From the NCBI RefSeq assembly GCF_009720735.1, contig NZ_WNKU01000001.1, positions 310,001 to 374,000 of the forward strand: a DNA stretch of 64,000 bases. Direction: 5' to 3'. A program made the position numbers and the translations under genes. The stretch's first letter is position 1; each line of letters opens with the position of its first letter. The DNA comes from Heliobacterium mobile. GTDB lineage: Bacteria; Bacillota; Desulfitobacteriia; Heliobacteriales; Heliobacteriaceae. Under the pieces are notes generated by a model. That model was not told the origin of the DNA and searched no databases. It saw nothing but the letters and a program-made list of their open reading frames with translations. This document shows positions 17,771 to 26,134 of the stretch, one piece after another.

Positions 17771-19084
17771 ATGGCACGGATTTTGATTCAGGGTGGGACA
17801 ATCCTGCCGATGACCTCCCGCCAAGATATCTGTCAGGGCGATCTCTATATCGTCGATGGGAAGATCGCCGGAGTGTTTCCGGGAAAAGCTCCAGAGGAAA
17901 TTCAAGGCCCTGATCTGCAGGTGATCGACGGCCGAAACAAAGCCGTCTTACCTGGTCTGGTCAATGCTCACACTCATGCAGCGATGACGCTCTTTCGCAG
18001 CTATGCCGATGATCTTCCCTTGATGCGCTGGCTCAATGAGGCCATCTGGCCGGCCGAAGCGAAATTGACCGGTGATGACGTTTACTGGGGAACCATGCTG
18101 GCCATCGCCGAGATGTTGAAGTCCGGTACGACTGTTTTTGCCGACATGTACTTCTTTATGGACCGGGTCGCCGAAGCTGTCGCCGAGAGCGGCATCCGGG
18201 GCCATCTTAGCCGGGGCATGATCAGCTTTGGCGCCAGCGCCGAAAAAGCGATCGTCGAATCGGAAGAACTCTTCCAGCGTTGGAACAACGGCGCTGACGG
18301 GCGGGTAAAAATCTGGTTAGGACCCCATGCGCCCTACACCTGTACGCCAGACTATTTGAAACGGGTCATGGAATTAGCTGACCGGTTAGGAACAGGGCTT
18401 CATATCCACCTCGCAGAAACACAGACGGAAGTCCAGGACATCACCAAACAATACGGAAAACCGCCCATCCAACTCATGGACAGCATTGGCCTCTTCGAAC
18501 GGCCAGTTCTCGCCGCCCACTGTGTTCATTTGACAGAAGAAGAACAAAACATACTTGCCACGAAAGGTATCGGTGTAGCTCACAACCCCGAATCAAACAT
18601 GAAACTCGCCTCAGGGATTGCTCCCGTGGAAAGCCTGCGTCAAAAAGGTGCCGTCATGGCTCTCGGGACGGATGGCGCCGCCAGCAACAATAACCTTGAT
18701 TTAATAGAAGAGATGCGTCAAGCAGCTTTCCTCCAGAAAGTGCACCTGCTCAATCCGGAGGCACTCCCGGCTTACGCCGCCTTAGAGATGGCCACCATCG
18801 GCGGGGCCCGTGCCTTAGGTTGGGATGATATGATCGGTTCACTCGAAGTGGGCAAACGAGCCGACATCACCATGGTCAATCTGGCACAACCACACCTCTG
18901 TCCCAGCCATGATGTGGTCGCCCATTTGGTCTATTCGGCTCGCGGATCCGACGTCGATACGGTACTCGTCGATGGAAAAGTGCTTCTCCGTGAGGGCAAG
19001 CTGACCAGTCTCGATGAAAGCCGGATTATGGAGGAAGCCCGCCTGCGTGCGATCCGCCTGACGACGGACTCGCCCGCACAATAA
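17771..19084 (+). CDS. mtaD: 5-methylthioadenosine/S-adenosylhomocysteine deaminase
   Basis: 437 residues, amidohydrolase superfamily. The metal-binding NAHTHAAM is near 65-72, HIHLAETQTEV near 212, a third His in AAHCVHL and Asp in LGTDGAASNNN. It deaminates MTA or SAH to the inosine derivatives. The ATG is preceded by AGAGAAGAGGG. With mtnP and mtnA it forms an MTA/SAH disposal operon, offering a deamination branch beside phosphorolysis. A perfect hairpin terminator lies about 110 bp after the stop. Confidence 0.92.
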   Translation: MARILIQGGTILPMTSRQDICQGDLYIVDGKIAGVFPGKAPEEIQGPDLQVIDGRNKAVLPGLVNAHTHAAMTLFRSYADDLPLMRWLNEAIWPAEAKLTGDDVYWGTMLAIAEMLKSGTTVFADMYFFMDRVAEAVAESGIRGHLSRGMISFGASAEKAIVESEELFQRWNNGADGRVKIWLGPHAPYTCTPDYLKRVMELADRLGTGLHIHLAETQTEVQDITKQYGKPPIQLMDSIGLFERPVLAAHCVHLTEEEQNILATKGIGVAHNPESNMKLASGIAPVESLRQKGAVMALGTDGAASNNNLDLIEEMRQAAFLQKVHLLNPEALPAYAALEMATIGGARALGWDDMIGSLEVGKRADITMVNLAQPHLCPSHDVVAHLVYSARGSDVDTVLVDGKVLLREGKLTSLDESRIMEEARLRAIRLTTDSPAQ

Positions 19085-19194
19085 GGGACACAACTGTGCA
19101 AAGTCGTTTCACGGGCTTTACCCAAACAAACAGTAAGCATTTTGCTCACGACGGAAAGAGTTTTATTCAGGAGATATGCTTTAAAAATCGGGTA

Positions 19195-19221
19195 GAAGGA
19201 AGGATAACCTTCCTTCTTTTA
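19195..19221 (+). terminator. Intrinsic terminator after mtaD
   Basis: A perfect 9-bp stem, GAAGGAAGG (19195-19203) and CCTTCCTTC (19208-19216), ATAA loop, then TTTTA. Confidence 0.9.
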
Positions 19222-19233
19222 CTGTGAAGGAAA

Positions 19234-19311
19234 AACCCTTGACAGAGGGAAGCGGTCATAGTACAATTGCATTCGTTGAGTCTGTCAAGTGCTAACCCTT
19301 AACAGAGGGAA
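19234..19311 (+). promoter_or_regulatory. Promoter and 18-bp direct repeat upstream of ylxM
   Basis: TTGACA (19239-19244), 17 bp, TACAAT (19262-19267) is a near-consensus promoter. The -35 box is embedded in AACCCTTGACAGAGGGAA (19234-19251). The same 18-mer with one change recurs at 19294-19311, where it covers the ribosome site three bases before the ylxM ATG. The paired copies could be operator sites, one in the promoter and one at the start of translation. Confidence 0.7.
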
Positions 19312-19314
19312 CCT

Positions 19315-19683
19315 ATGAATGAAGAACAATCCTTAGCAAAACTGCAACGGATGGCCCTGCTGTACGACTTTTATGGTCAATTATTGACGGAGCGGCAGCG
19401 GGAAGTCCTCTCGTTATATTATGAAGACAATCTCTCACTGGCGGAGATTGCCTCAGAATCTCAAGTATCGCGGCAAGCCATCTTTGACTTGCTCCGGCGG
19501 GCTGAAAAAGTTCTCCTGGGCTATGAAGAAAAGTTGGGATTGCTGCGTCGCTGGCAGGAAGACCGCGACCGCCTGTCGGAAATTCTCATCTTGTTGAAGC
19601 GTTCTCGCAGCGGCGGTGATGTGGGTCAGCTGGAAGAGGCTATCCTTCGCTTGAAAGAAATGCTAGGCGAAAGTGGGGAATAG
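19315..19683 (+). CDS. ylxM: YlxM family helix-turn-helix protein (UPF0122)
   Basis: 122 residues with a sigma-70 region-4-like helix-turn-helix: LTERQREVLSLYYEDNLSLAEIA followed by QVSRQAIFDLLRRAEKVL. YlxM genes are placed directly upstream of ffh across Firmicutes, and the protein has been linked to the SRP pathway. The start has AGAGGGAACC upstream. The stop overlaps the ffh ribosome site, with a 4-bp gap between the genes, so both are probably cotranscribed from the TTGACA promoter at 19239. Confidence 0.93.
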   Translation: MNEEQSLAKLQRMALLYDFYGQLLTERQREVLSLYYEDNLSLAEIASESQVSRQAIFDLLRRAEKVLLGYEEKLGLLRRWQEDRDRLSEILILLKRSRSGGDVGQLEEAILRLKEMLGESGE

Positions 19684-19687
19684 ACCC

Positions 19688-21058
19688 ATGGCCATGTTTG
19701 AAGGACTCGCGGAAAAACTGCAAAATACGTTGAAAAAACTGCGGGGCAAGGGAAAAGTGACCGAGGCCGACGTGGCCGAAGCCATGCGGGAAGTGCGCAT
19801 GGCCTTGCTCGCGGCAGATGTCAATTTGAAAGTCGTTAAAGACTTCGTTGCCCGCGTGAAAGAGCGGGCCATCGGCCAGGACGTGCTGGAAAGCTTAACA
19901 CCGGGACAACAGGTCGTCAAAGTTGTTCATGACGAACTGATTCAGTTGATGGGCGGAACCACCTCCAAGCTGAACATGTCCTCAAAACCGCCGACAGTGG
20001 TCATGCTCGTCGGACTGCAAGGTGCAGGTAAAACGACAACCGTTGCCAAACTGGGCCTTTACCTGCGCAAACAGGGACGGCGTCCCCTCTTAGTTGCCTG
20101 TGACGTCTACCGTCCTGCCGCGGTAAAACAGCTGCAAGTTCTAGGCAACCAGCTCGATCTCCCTGTCTTCTCCATGGGGACAGGCGTCAGCCCTGTCGAC
20201 ATCGCCCGGGGTGCTACGGAATATGCCGTCGCTCAAGGCCGTGATGTGATCCTTCTCGATACAGCCGGACGCTTGCACATCAACGAAGAGTTGATGGATG
20301 AGCTAAAGTCGATCAAGTCCACCGTAAAACCTCATGAGATCATGCTCGTTGTCGACGCCATGACCGGTCAAGACGCTGTGAACGTGGCCGATTCCTTCCA
20401 TAAACAACTCGGTTTGGACGGTGTCGTATTGACGAAGCTTGACGGTGATGCTCGAGGCGGGGCCGCACTCTCGGTCAAAGCGGTCACCGGTTGTCCAATC
20501 AAGTTCGCTGGCATGGGCGAAAAACCGGATGCCTTGGAGCCCTTCCATCCCGACCGGTTGGCTTCCCGTATCTTAGGCATGGGCGATGTGCTCTCCCTGA
20601 TCGAGAAAGCCCAATCGACCTTTGATGCCAAAATGGCCAAAGAGATGGAGCAAAAGCTGCGCAAGTCTGACTTCAACTTCGAAGACTTTCTCTTCCAAGT
20701 GCAGCAGATGCAGAAGATGGGACCTCTCGATCAGCTCGTAGGCATGTTGCCGGGTATGGGCAAAATGAAAGCCCTCAAAGATGTCCAGTTCGACGAAAAA
20801 GAGATCAAGCATGTGGAAGCGATCATTCTTTCGATGACGCCGGAAGAACGACAGAATCCGCAAATTCTGAAGGACAGCCGAAAACGTCGCATCGCCAAAG
20901 GATCCGGCACCTCGGTGCAGCAGGTAAACAACCTGATCAAGACCTATGAGCAGACTCGCAAGATGTTCAAACAATTTGCCGATATGCGCGGCAAAGGCCC
21001 CGGAAAAGGTCCTGGCGGAAAAGGTAAGGGTATGTTTAAGTTGCCCTTTATGAAATAG
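19688..21058 (+). CDS. ffh: Signal recognition particle protein Ffh
   Basis: 456 residues. The N domain comes first, then the GTPase domain with [15 protein letters not shown] near 109-123, DTAGR and [10 protein letters not shown]. The Met-rich M domain (about 300-435) carries the RNA-binding [13 protein letters not shown] segment and ends in a Lys/Gly-rich tail. It binds signal peptides on ribosomes and hands them to FtsY. The ATG at 19688 is preceded by GTGGGGAATAG. A longer frame from 19673 would start inside ylxM's ribosome-site region and is less likely. Confidence 0.96.
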   Translation: MAMFEGLAEKLQNTLKKLRGKGKVTEADVAEAMREVRMALLAADVNLKVVKDFVARVKERAIGQDVLESLTPGQQVVKVVHDELIQLMGGTTSKLNMSSKPPTVVMLVGLQGAGKTTTVAKLGLYLRKQGRRPLLVACDVYRPAAVKQLQVLGNQLDLPVFSMGTGVSPVDIARGATEYAVAQGRDVILLDTAGRLHINEELMDELKSIKSTVKPHEIMLVVDAMTGQDAVNVADSFHKQLGLDGVVLTKLDGDARGGAALSVKAVTGCPIKFAGMGEKPDALEPFHPDRLASRILGMGDVLSLIEKAQSTFDAKMAKEMEQKLRKSDFNFEDFLFQVQQMQKMGPLDQLVGMLPGMGKMKALKDVQFDEKEIKHVEAIILSMTPEERQNPQILKDSRKRRIAKGSGTSVQQVNNLIKTYEQTRKMFKQFADMRGKGPGKGPGGKGKGMFKLPFMK

Positions 21059-21085
21059 GTTTTATTCCAAAGATGGTTTCAAAAA

Positions 21086-21103
21086 CCAGTTTTGCAAAAC
21101 TGG
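21086..21103. other. Perfect 18-bp palindrome between ffh and rpsP
   Basis: CCAGTTTTGCAAAACTGG is a perfect inverted repeat 28 bp after the ffh stop and about 100 bp before the rpsP start. There is no T-run, so it is not a typical terminator. It could be a regulator site or part of an rpsP leader. Confidence 0.5.
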
Positions 21104-21203
21104 CCCATATAACTCTCAAAACAAGTTGCGCAGAATTCGTCCAATAGCTTTAGAACGGTTTTCGAACCGACACAAACCAGACTCTTTGAAGGAGGTGATA
21201 CAC

Positions 21204-21470
21204 TTGGCAACTCGTATTCGACTGAAACGTATGGGTATGAAAAAAGCTCCCTTTTACCGGGTCGTTGTAGCGGACTCCCGTTCTCCTCGGGATGGACGCT
21301 TTATTGAAGAAATCGGCATTTACAATCCGACGAAAGATCCGGCCATCGTCCAAATTGACGAGGAAAAAGCCCTCAAATGGCTGAACAACGGTGCTCAACC
21401 TTCGGATACCGTCAAGGCTTTGCTGAATAAGGCGGGGATCCTGGACAAATGGGCTCAGAAAAAAGCCTAA
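21204..21470 (+). CDS. rpsP: 30S ribosomal protein S16
   Basis: 88 residues, starting [20 protein letters not shown], the S16 hallmark, with [15 protein letters not shown] and YNPTKDP. It is an assembly protein of the small subunit. The start is TTG at 21204, set by AAGGAGGTG 8 bp upstream. A longer frame back to 21126 has no ribosome site and adds residues foreign to S16. It is followed after 44 bp by khpA. Confidence 0.96.
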   Translation: MATRIRLKRMGMKKAPFYRVVVADSRSPRDGRFIEEIGIYNPTKDPAIVQIDEEKALKWLNNGAQPSDTVKALLNKAGILDKWAQKKA

Positions 21471-21514
21471 GCTTTTTGGGTCTAATGGGGAATGTCCAGT
21501 GGGGAGGTACCCAC

Positions 21515-21742
21515 GTGAAAGAATTGGTTGAAATACTGGCCAAGGCTCTGGTCGATCGACCGGATCAGGTGCAAGTGACCCAATCGGAATCGGAGAAGCA
21601 AGTTCTCATCGAACTTCGCGTCGCCCCGGAAGATATGGGGAAAGTCATTGGCAAACAAGGCAAGATTGCCAAGGCGATTCGCACCATGGTGAAAGCCGCT
21701 GCGGCCAAAGACGGCCGACGTGTCGTTGTAGAGATTGTCTAA
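21515..21742 (+). CDS. khpA: KH-domain RNA-binding protein KhpA (YlqC)
   Basis: 75 residues, a single KH domain with the [15 protein letters not shown] signature (GxxG loop). The family binds RNA, works with KhpB and affects cell-size control and small-RNA regulation in some Gram-positives. The GTG at 21515 is chosen for the upstream GGGGAGG. A longer frame from 21449 overlaps rpsP. The conserved order rpsP-khpA-rimM supports the call. Confidence 0.94.
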   Translation: MKELVEILAKALVDRPDQVQVTQSESEKQVLIELRVAPEDMGKVIGKQGKIAKAIRTMVKAAAAKDGRRVVVEIV

Positions 21743-21797
21743 CCGGCTTGCTTGAGCCGGAAATGGGAAAAAGGGGGCTTAAGGCTCCCTTTTTCTC
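21743..21797 (+). terminator. Tandem hairpins ending in an intrinsic terminator after khpA
   Basis: CCGGCT/AGCCGG (21743-21760) is followed by a second hairpin with GAAAAAGGG (21767-21775) pairing to CCCTTTTTC (21787-21795, ending T-rich). The arm before the loop is A-rich, so it can act in both directions. It may limit read-through into rimM. Confidence 0.7.
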
Positions 21798-21844
21798 GTC
21801 TATCGAGGTATTGTATTCTATTTTCATTAGGGGGCAGCCGGTTT

Positions 21845-22363
21845 ATGAACAAATTCGTCCGGGTTGGACAGATCATCAATACACAAGGTGTCAAAGGACA
21901 AGTCCGCGTTTGGCCGTTGACCAAAGACCCGGCCAGGTTTATGCAGTTGAAACGTGTTTACTTGGAGGAAAAGGTTCCCGGCTGTCCGGACAAGTTGACG
22001 ATCAACCAGTCAAAAGCCCATAGAAACGTATTTCTTATCTCCTTTGAGGAGATTCAAGATATGACGACTGCGGAAAAACTAAAAGAGGTTTATTTGACGA
22101 TTCCCGTGGAAGAGGTTCCGCCGCTTGAGGAAGGCTCATATTATCACTTCCAATTAGAAGGACTCGAAGTCTTTACCGAAACTGGAGAATCGCTCGGCTT
22201 GTTACGACAAATCATCGAGACCGGAAGCAATGATGTCTATCTGGTCCGTTCAGAAGATACAGGAAAAGAAGTGCTGATTCCGGCGTTAAAATCGGTTGTG
22301 TTGCAGGTGGATTTGGAAAAAGGGCGCATGACCGTGCAACTGCCGGAAGGATTGCTTGAGTGA
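21845..22363 (+). CDS. rimM: Ribosome maturation factor RimM
   Basis: 172 residues. The N-terminal RimM barrel opens [18 protein letters not shown], and a PRC-barrel follows with [15 protein letters not shown] and [11 protein letters not shown]. It helps 30S maturation by binding S19. The ATG at 21845 has GGGGGCAG upstream and fits the family start. A longer frame from 21752 would cross the terminator hairpins and is rejected. The stop overlaps the trmD GTG by 4 bp. Confidence 0.95.
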   Translation: MNKFVRVGQIINTQGVKGQVRVWPLTKDPARFMQLKRVYLEEKVPGCPDKLTINQSKAHRNVFLISFEEIQDMTTAEKLKEVYLTIPVEEVPPLEEGSYYHFQLEGLEVFTETGESLGLLRQIIETGSNDVYLVRSEDTGKEVLIPALKSVVLQVDLEKGRMTVQLPEGLLE

Positions 22364-23172
22364 AACCGATGAATATCGATGTGTTAACGATTTTTCCCGA
22401 TATGTTTAAAGGTCCCATGGAGACAAGCATCATCGGCCGAGCTCAAGGCAAAGGGATCGTCTCCATTCAGACCCATGACGTACGAAACTACACTGATAAC
22501 AAGCATCGCCGTGTCGACGACACCCCTTTTGGCGGGGGCGCTGGCATGGTTATGATGGCTCAACCTTTTTTTGATGCCTTAGAAGAGATTCTTGACGTAA
22601 AAGCTGGAGAAAGGGCGCCCGATACTCGTGTAGTCCTGTTAACTCCGCAGGGTAAGACCTTTAACCAGGCGAAAGCACGAGAACTTGCGCAGATCCCTCG
22701 CCTCATCATGCTTTGCGGGCGTTATGAAGGCATCGATGATCGGGTTCGACAAGTATGGGTCGATGAAGAGTTGTCTATCGGAGACTATGTCTTGACTGGC
22801 GGTGAACTGGCCGCCATGGTCATCATCGATGCTGTGGTGAGACTTCTCCCCGGTGCTCTGGGAGACGAAACCTCTGCCGAAGAAGAGTCTTTCAGCGACG
22901 GGTTGTTGGAATATCCTCAGTTTACGAAGCCTGCTCAGTTTCGCGGGATTGAAGTGCCACCCATACTGCTCAGTGGGCATCATGAATCGATCCGCCGTTG
23001 GCGAAGAAAAGAATCGCTGAAGCGCACCTATCAAGTTCGTCCGGAATTAATAAAGGAACAAAATTTTGATTTTGACGATCAGGTGCTGATGGCCGAGGCG
23101 CTGCGAGAACTAGGGCATGATGTAGAAATACCCCGAAAAGAGAAAAAGAAGCGAACCAAGGGGAGGGGCTAG
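22360..23172 (+). CDS. trmD: tRNA (guanine-N1-)-methyltransferase
   Basis: 270 residues, SPOUT knot fold. It has the family start [40 protein letters not shown] and [16 protein letters not shown], which make the SAM-binding trefoil knot. It methylates G37 of tRNAs at N1 to prevent frameshifting. The GTG at 22360 is favoured because GGAAGG lies 9 bp upstream. The ATG at 22369 is possible. The gene is coupled to rimM and followed 6 bp later by an RNA methyltransferase gene. Confidence 0.96.
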   Translation: MKPMNIDVLTIFPDMFKGPMETSIIGRAQGKGIVSIQTHDVRNYTDNKHRRVDDTPFGGGAGMVMMAQPFFDALEEILDVKAGERAPDTRVVLLTPQGKTFNQAKARELAQIPRLIMLCGRYEGIDDRVRQVWVDEELSIGDYVLTGGELAAMVIIDAVVRLLPGALGDETSAEEESFSDGLLEYPQFTKPAQFRGIEVPPILLSGHHESIRRWRRKESLKRTYQVRPELIKEQNFDFDDQVLMAEALRELGHDVEIPRKEKKKRTKGRG

Positions 23173-23178
23173 ATTCCA

Positions 23179-23784
23179 TTGGATTTGAAAGATGTGCCGC
23201 TCTATATCGGCCTGATCCACCATCCCGTCTACAACAAGCGCATGCAGGTCATTGCCACATCGGTGACCAATCTCGATCTGCATGACATTTCCCGTACGGC
23301 CACGACCTATGATGTAGCCGGCTATTTCGTCATCCACCCTCACCAAGCTCAACAACGACTCGTCTCTGAGATCCTGCGGTACTGGATCGAGGGCTATGGC
23401 GCCGAATACAACCCTGATCGGAAGGAAGCCTTGGAACGATTGACCGTGGCCAGCACCTTAGAAGATGCGAAAAAGATGATCGAGCAAAAAGAAGGCCGTC
23501 TGCCCAAAGTCATCACCACTGATGCCCGAATTTATCCTCATTCGGTCGGATACCGAGAGATGCGTAAAAAACTGGTGCAAGAAGAAGGGCCATGGCTGTT
23601 GCTCTTCGGTACCGGTTTTGGCATGGAGCAAGAGTTGATGGAGTCGGCCGACCATATCTTGTATCCGATTTGGGGACGAGGTCCTTATAACCACCTGTCC
23701 GTTCGGAGTGCGGCGGCGATTATCCTTGACCGGTTGTTGGGAGAGTCCTGGTATGACGAGGAATTCACCCCGGTTAAAGAGTAA
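23179..23784 (+). CDS. SAM-dependent RNA methyltransferase (SPOUT type, trmD-rplS locus)
   Basis: 201 residues. The C-terminal part has LLLFGTGFGMEQEL and GPYNHLSVRSAAAIILDRLL, the pattern of knotted SPOUT methyltransferases. The N-terminal VPLYIGLIHHPVYNKRMQV is typical of the family found between trmD and rplS in many Clostridia and thermophiles. The target RNA is not known to me. It overlaps nothing and starts 6 bp after trmD, so it is part of the same transcript. Confidence 0.88.
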   Translation: MDLKDVPLYIGLIHHPVYNKRMQVIATSVTNLDLHDISRTATTYDVAGYFVIHPHQAQQRLVSEILRYWIEGYGAEYNPDRKEALERLTVASTLEDAKKMIEQKEGRLPKVITTDARIYPHSVGYREMRKKLVQEEGPWLLLFGTGFGMEQELMESADHILYPIWGRGPYNHLSVRSAAAIILDRLLGESWYDEEFTPVKE

Positions 23785-23814
23785 TACAAACGGGTTGTAT
23801 GATGACATTGTGGT

Positions 23815-24000
23815 AAAACGGGGGTGCATTGGCTCCGCTCGCTAAGAGCTCCGTGGCGGCTTGCTTGCCTGTTTCGCTAGGGCGCCAAAACCTCTGGGTT
23901 GTTCTGCATGTGAACCTTGGCGCCCTTACCGCTCCACAGGTTGCGCTCGCGACGCCACTCCGCTCAAAACGCTCGCTTCGCCAATGCACCCCCAGTTTTT
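23815..24000. repeat. Structured intergenic repeat, copy 2
   Basis: This 186-bp element is matched by copy 1 at 14427-14610. The outer stem is GGGGGTGCATTGGC (23820-23833) with GCCAATGCACCCCC (23980-23993), 14 bp perfect. The apical stem is GGGCGCCAA (23880-23888) / TTGGCGCCC (23917-23925), with a loop nearly identical to copy 1. A middle pairing CGTGGCG/CGCCAC is also present. The right end is followed by GTTTTT. It lies between the RNA methyltransferase gene and the rplS promoter and shows no coding sign. Confidence 0.85.
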
Positions 24001-24103
24001 CAAAATCCGTCACCTCATTTTATTTTTCCTTGAATCAGCATAATTCTCTAAGACTATCAGCGTTAAAAGTAGGCGAGTTTTTTCAATAAAGCTAAACTCT
24101 TTG

Positions 24104-24132
24104 TTGCATAGGGAAAGTGATTATGATATACT
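24104..24132 (+). promoter_or_regulatory. Promoter of rplS
   Basis: TTGCAT (24104-24109), 17 bp, TATACT (24127-24132) with TG one base upstream of the -10 box. Predicted start near 24139, giving a leader of about 100 nt before rplS. Confidence 0.7.
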
Positions 24133-24144
24133 AATTTTTGTTTG

Positions 24145-24195
24145 ATACCGGGGAGTTATGCTCTTCGGAAGCAAGGGTGGTCCGCTGCCCCGTAT
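24145..24195 (+). promoter_or_regulatory. Putative L19 mRNA leader (autoregulatory structure)
   Basis: ATACCGGGGAG (24145-24155) pairs with CTGCCCCGTAT (24185-24195) around a branched loop that contains CTTCGGAAG. It lies in the rplS 5' leader, the place where ribosomal protein L19 leaders are found in Firmicutes. Similarity to that known class is inferred from position and shape only. Confidence 0.45.
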
Positions 24196-24241
24196 AGAAA
24201 CTGGGGGTAAGAACGCCTAGGCGAGGAAGGGGGTTCAGAGT

Positions 24242-24586
24242 ATGCAAGACATTATTCGTCAAATCGAAGCAGAACAACTGCGTAAAGATATTCCTCAGTT
24301 TAATCCTGGGGATACGGTGAAAGTCCACGTAAAAGTCGTGGAAGGCAACCGGGAGCGGATTCAGGTGTTTGAAGGCATTGTCATCAAACGTCGTGGCGGT
24401 GGAATCAGTGAGACTTTCACTGTTCGCCGTGTATCTTATGGTGTCGCCGTAGAACGGACTTTCCTCGTCCATTCTCCGCGTATCGACAAGCTCGAAGTGG
24501 TACGTCGCGGTCGCGTTCGTCGGGCCAAACTGTACTACCTACGCGGCTTGTCCGGTAAAGCTGCCCGGATCAAAGACAAACGCTAG
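24242..24586 (+). CDS. rplS: 50S ribosomal protein L19
   Basis: 114 residues, with [20 protein letters not shown] at the start, [16 protein letters not shown], and the C-terminal [19 protein letters not shown] typical of L19. It sits at the 30S-50S interface. The ATG is preceded by AAGGGGGTT. Unlike the compact rimM-trmD pair, it has its own promoter and leader and is closed by a strong terminator, so it can be expressed independently. Confidence 0.97.
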   Translation: MQDIIRQIEAEQLRKDIPQFNPGDTVKVHVKVVEGNRERIQVFEGIVIKRRGGGISETFTVRRVSYGVAVERTFLVHSPRIDKLEVVRRGRVRRAKLYYLRGLSGKAARIKDKR

Positions 24587-24595
24587 ACTGGTTAC

Positions 24596-24620
24596 AGGGA
24601 CTGGGAAACCAGTCCCTTTT
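24596..24620 (+). terminator. Intrinsic terminator after rplS
   Basis: GGGACTGG (24597-24604), GAAA loop, CCAGTCCC (24609-24616), TTTTGTC. A perfect 8-bp stem. Confidence 0.9.
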
Positions 24621-24671
24621 GTCTATTATTCTTATGGAATATAATGGAAATGGACTAGGGGAGGTATCCTC

Positions 24672-25238
24672 GTGGAAGAGATGAAACGGCCGGAGGATTC
24701 TACCGTCCAGGCTGAACAAAAACAACCAAAATCGGCGATTCGAGAAATCGCTGAAGCGGTCTTAATCGCCGTCGTGCTTGCTTTTGTCATCCGGTTCTTT
24801 TTGTTTCAGCCCTTTTACATCCCATCAGGCTCGATGGAGCCCACCCTCATGCCGCTGGATCGGATTATCGTCAGCAAGGTGAACTATTATTTTAGTGAGC
24901 CAAAGCGGGGCGATATCATCGTCTTCCGGTACCCTTTGGATGAAAGCCGCGACTTTGTCAAGCGGGTCATCGCCCTTGGCGGTGAGACAGTGGAGATTCG
25001 CAACAATCAATTGTATGTAAACGGAGAGAAAATCTCTGAACCATACCTTCCTCCGCTGAAAATGGAGGACTTCGGACCAAAGGCAGTTCCAGAGGGACAA
25101 CTCTTTGTCATGGGTGATAACCGCAACCATTCTGATGACAGCCGCCGCTGGGGTTTTGTGCCGAGGAATAACATCATCGGCAAAGCGGTATTTTTATACT
25201 GGCCTTTAAATCGGATTCGCACAACGGAGGGCATCTAA
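24672..25238 (+). CDS. lepB: Signal peptidase I
   Basis: 188 residues, Gram-positive SipS-like form with one membrane anchor (about 24-45). The catalytic Ser54 is in PSGSMEPTL and Lys97 in RDFVKRVIALGGE, with MGDNRNHSDDSR as the third conserved box. It removes signal peptides of secreted proteins at the outer face of the membrane. The GTG start has GGGGAGG upstream. It is 1 bp before the rbgA TTG start, so the two are likely cotranscribed. Confidence 0.95.
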   Translation: MEEMKRPEDSTVQAEQKQPKSAIREIAEAVLIAVVLAFVIRFFLFQPFYIPSGSMEPTLMPLDRIIVSKVNYYFSEPKRGDIIVFRYPLDESRDFVKRVIALGGETVEIRNNQLYVNGEKISEPYLPPLKMEDFGPKAVPEGQLFVMGDNRNHSDDSRRWGFVPRNNIIGKAVFLYWPLNRIRTTEGI

Positions 25239-25239
25239 G

Positions 25240-26088
25240 TTGAGCGGGATACAATGGTATCCAGGACATATGACTCGAGCACGGCGTCAGGTAGAGGCCG
25301 ACTTAGCCAAGGTGGATTTGGCGCTGGAACTCGTCGACGCCCGCGTACCTGTGAGCAGTCGCAACCCTGATATCGATCGGATACTCGGCCAAAAGCCGCG
25401 GATCATCTTGCTAAACAAGTCTGATTTGGCCCACCCGGCGGCCACCCAGAAGTTTGCTGAGAGTTTCCGCAGCCGCGGGATTCCGGCCTTGTCCGTCGAT
25501 GCTGCTTCGGGAGAGGGAGTGAAAGCGATTGCTCCCGCTGTAGAACAGGCCTTGCAGCAGCTGTTGCAGCGATGGCAGCAGCGGGGGATGCGCCCTCGGC
25601 CTTTCCGGGCCATGGTGTTGGGAATTCCCAACGTGGGCAAGTCGTCGTTGATCAACCGTTTAGCCGGTCGGAGAAGAACCGTAACGGCGGATCGTCCCGG
25701 TGTCACTCGAGGACCGCAATGGGTGAGCATCGGACAAAAGCTGGAACTGCTCGATACGCCCGGTATTTTGTGGCCTAAGTTTGAAGATCCTACGGTCGGC
25801 TTAAAACTATCGGCTACAGGAGCGGTCAGCGACCTGGTCGTCGATGTGCAGCATGTCGCTTCCTATATCCTGCAGGCGATTCGGGATAAGGCGATTGAAA
25901 CGCTGCAAGAACGGTATAGTCTGAACGTCTTGGAAGTGCCCGAAGCGAGTTGGCTCGATGCGGTAGCGAAACGGCGCGGATTTTTGCTTTCCGGCGGAGT
26001 CTATGACCGGGAAAAAGCGGCCATTCAAGTCTTAGGAGATTTCCGGGCTGGCAAATTGGGCCGGTTCACCCTCGACGAAACGGAATAA
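25240..26088 (+). CDS. rbgA: Ribosome biogenesis GTPase RbgA/YlqF
   Basis: 282 residues, a circularly permuted GTPase. The G4 motif NKSD (about 58-61) comes before G1 GIPNVGKSS (about 127-135) and G3 DTPGIL. It begins with IQWYPGHMTRARRQ, the family hallmark, and has a C-terminal RNA-binding helical domain. It acts in late 50S assembly. The TTG start is just after lepB with GGAGG upstream. In B. subtilis rbgA is also followed by rnhB. Here a convergent deacetylase gene is inserted between them. Confidence 0.95.
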   Translation: MSGIQWYPGHMTRARRQVEADLAKVDLALELVDARVPVSSRNPDIDRILGQKPRIILLNKSDLAHPAATQKFAESFRSRGIPALSVDAASGEGVKAIAPAVEQALQQLLQRWQQRGMRPRPFRAMVLGIPNVGKSSLINRLAGRRRTVTADRPGVTRGPQWVSIGQKLELLDTPGILWPKFEDPTVGLKLSATGAVSDLVVDVQHVASYILQAIRDKAIETLQERYSLNVLEVPEASWLDAVAKRRGFLLSGGVYDREKAAIQVLGDFRAGKLGRFTLDETE

Positions 26089-26104
26089 ATAAAACGGAAA
26101 AAAT

Positions 26105-26133
26105 AAAGCACCCTTAACGCAAGGGTGCTTTTT
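26105..26133. terminator. Bidirectional terminator between rbgA and the deacetylase gene
   Basis: AAAGCACCCTT (26105-26115) and AAGGGTGCTTT (26121-26131) with A-rich and T-rich flanks on either side. It serves both convergent genes. Confidence 0.88.
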
Positions 26134-26134
26134 G

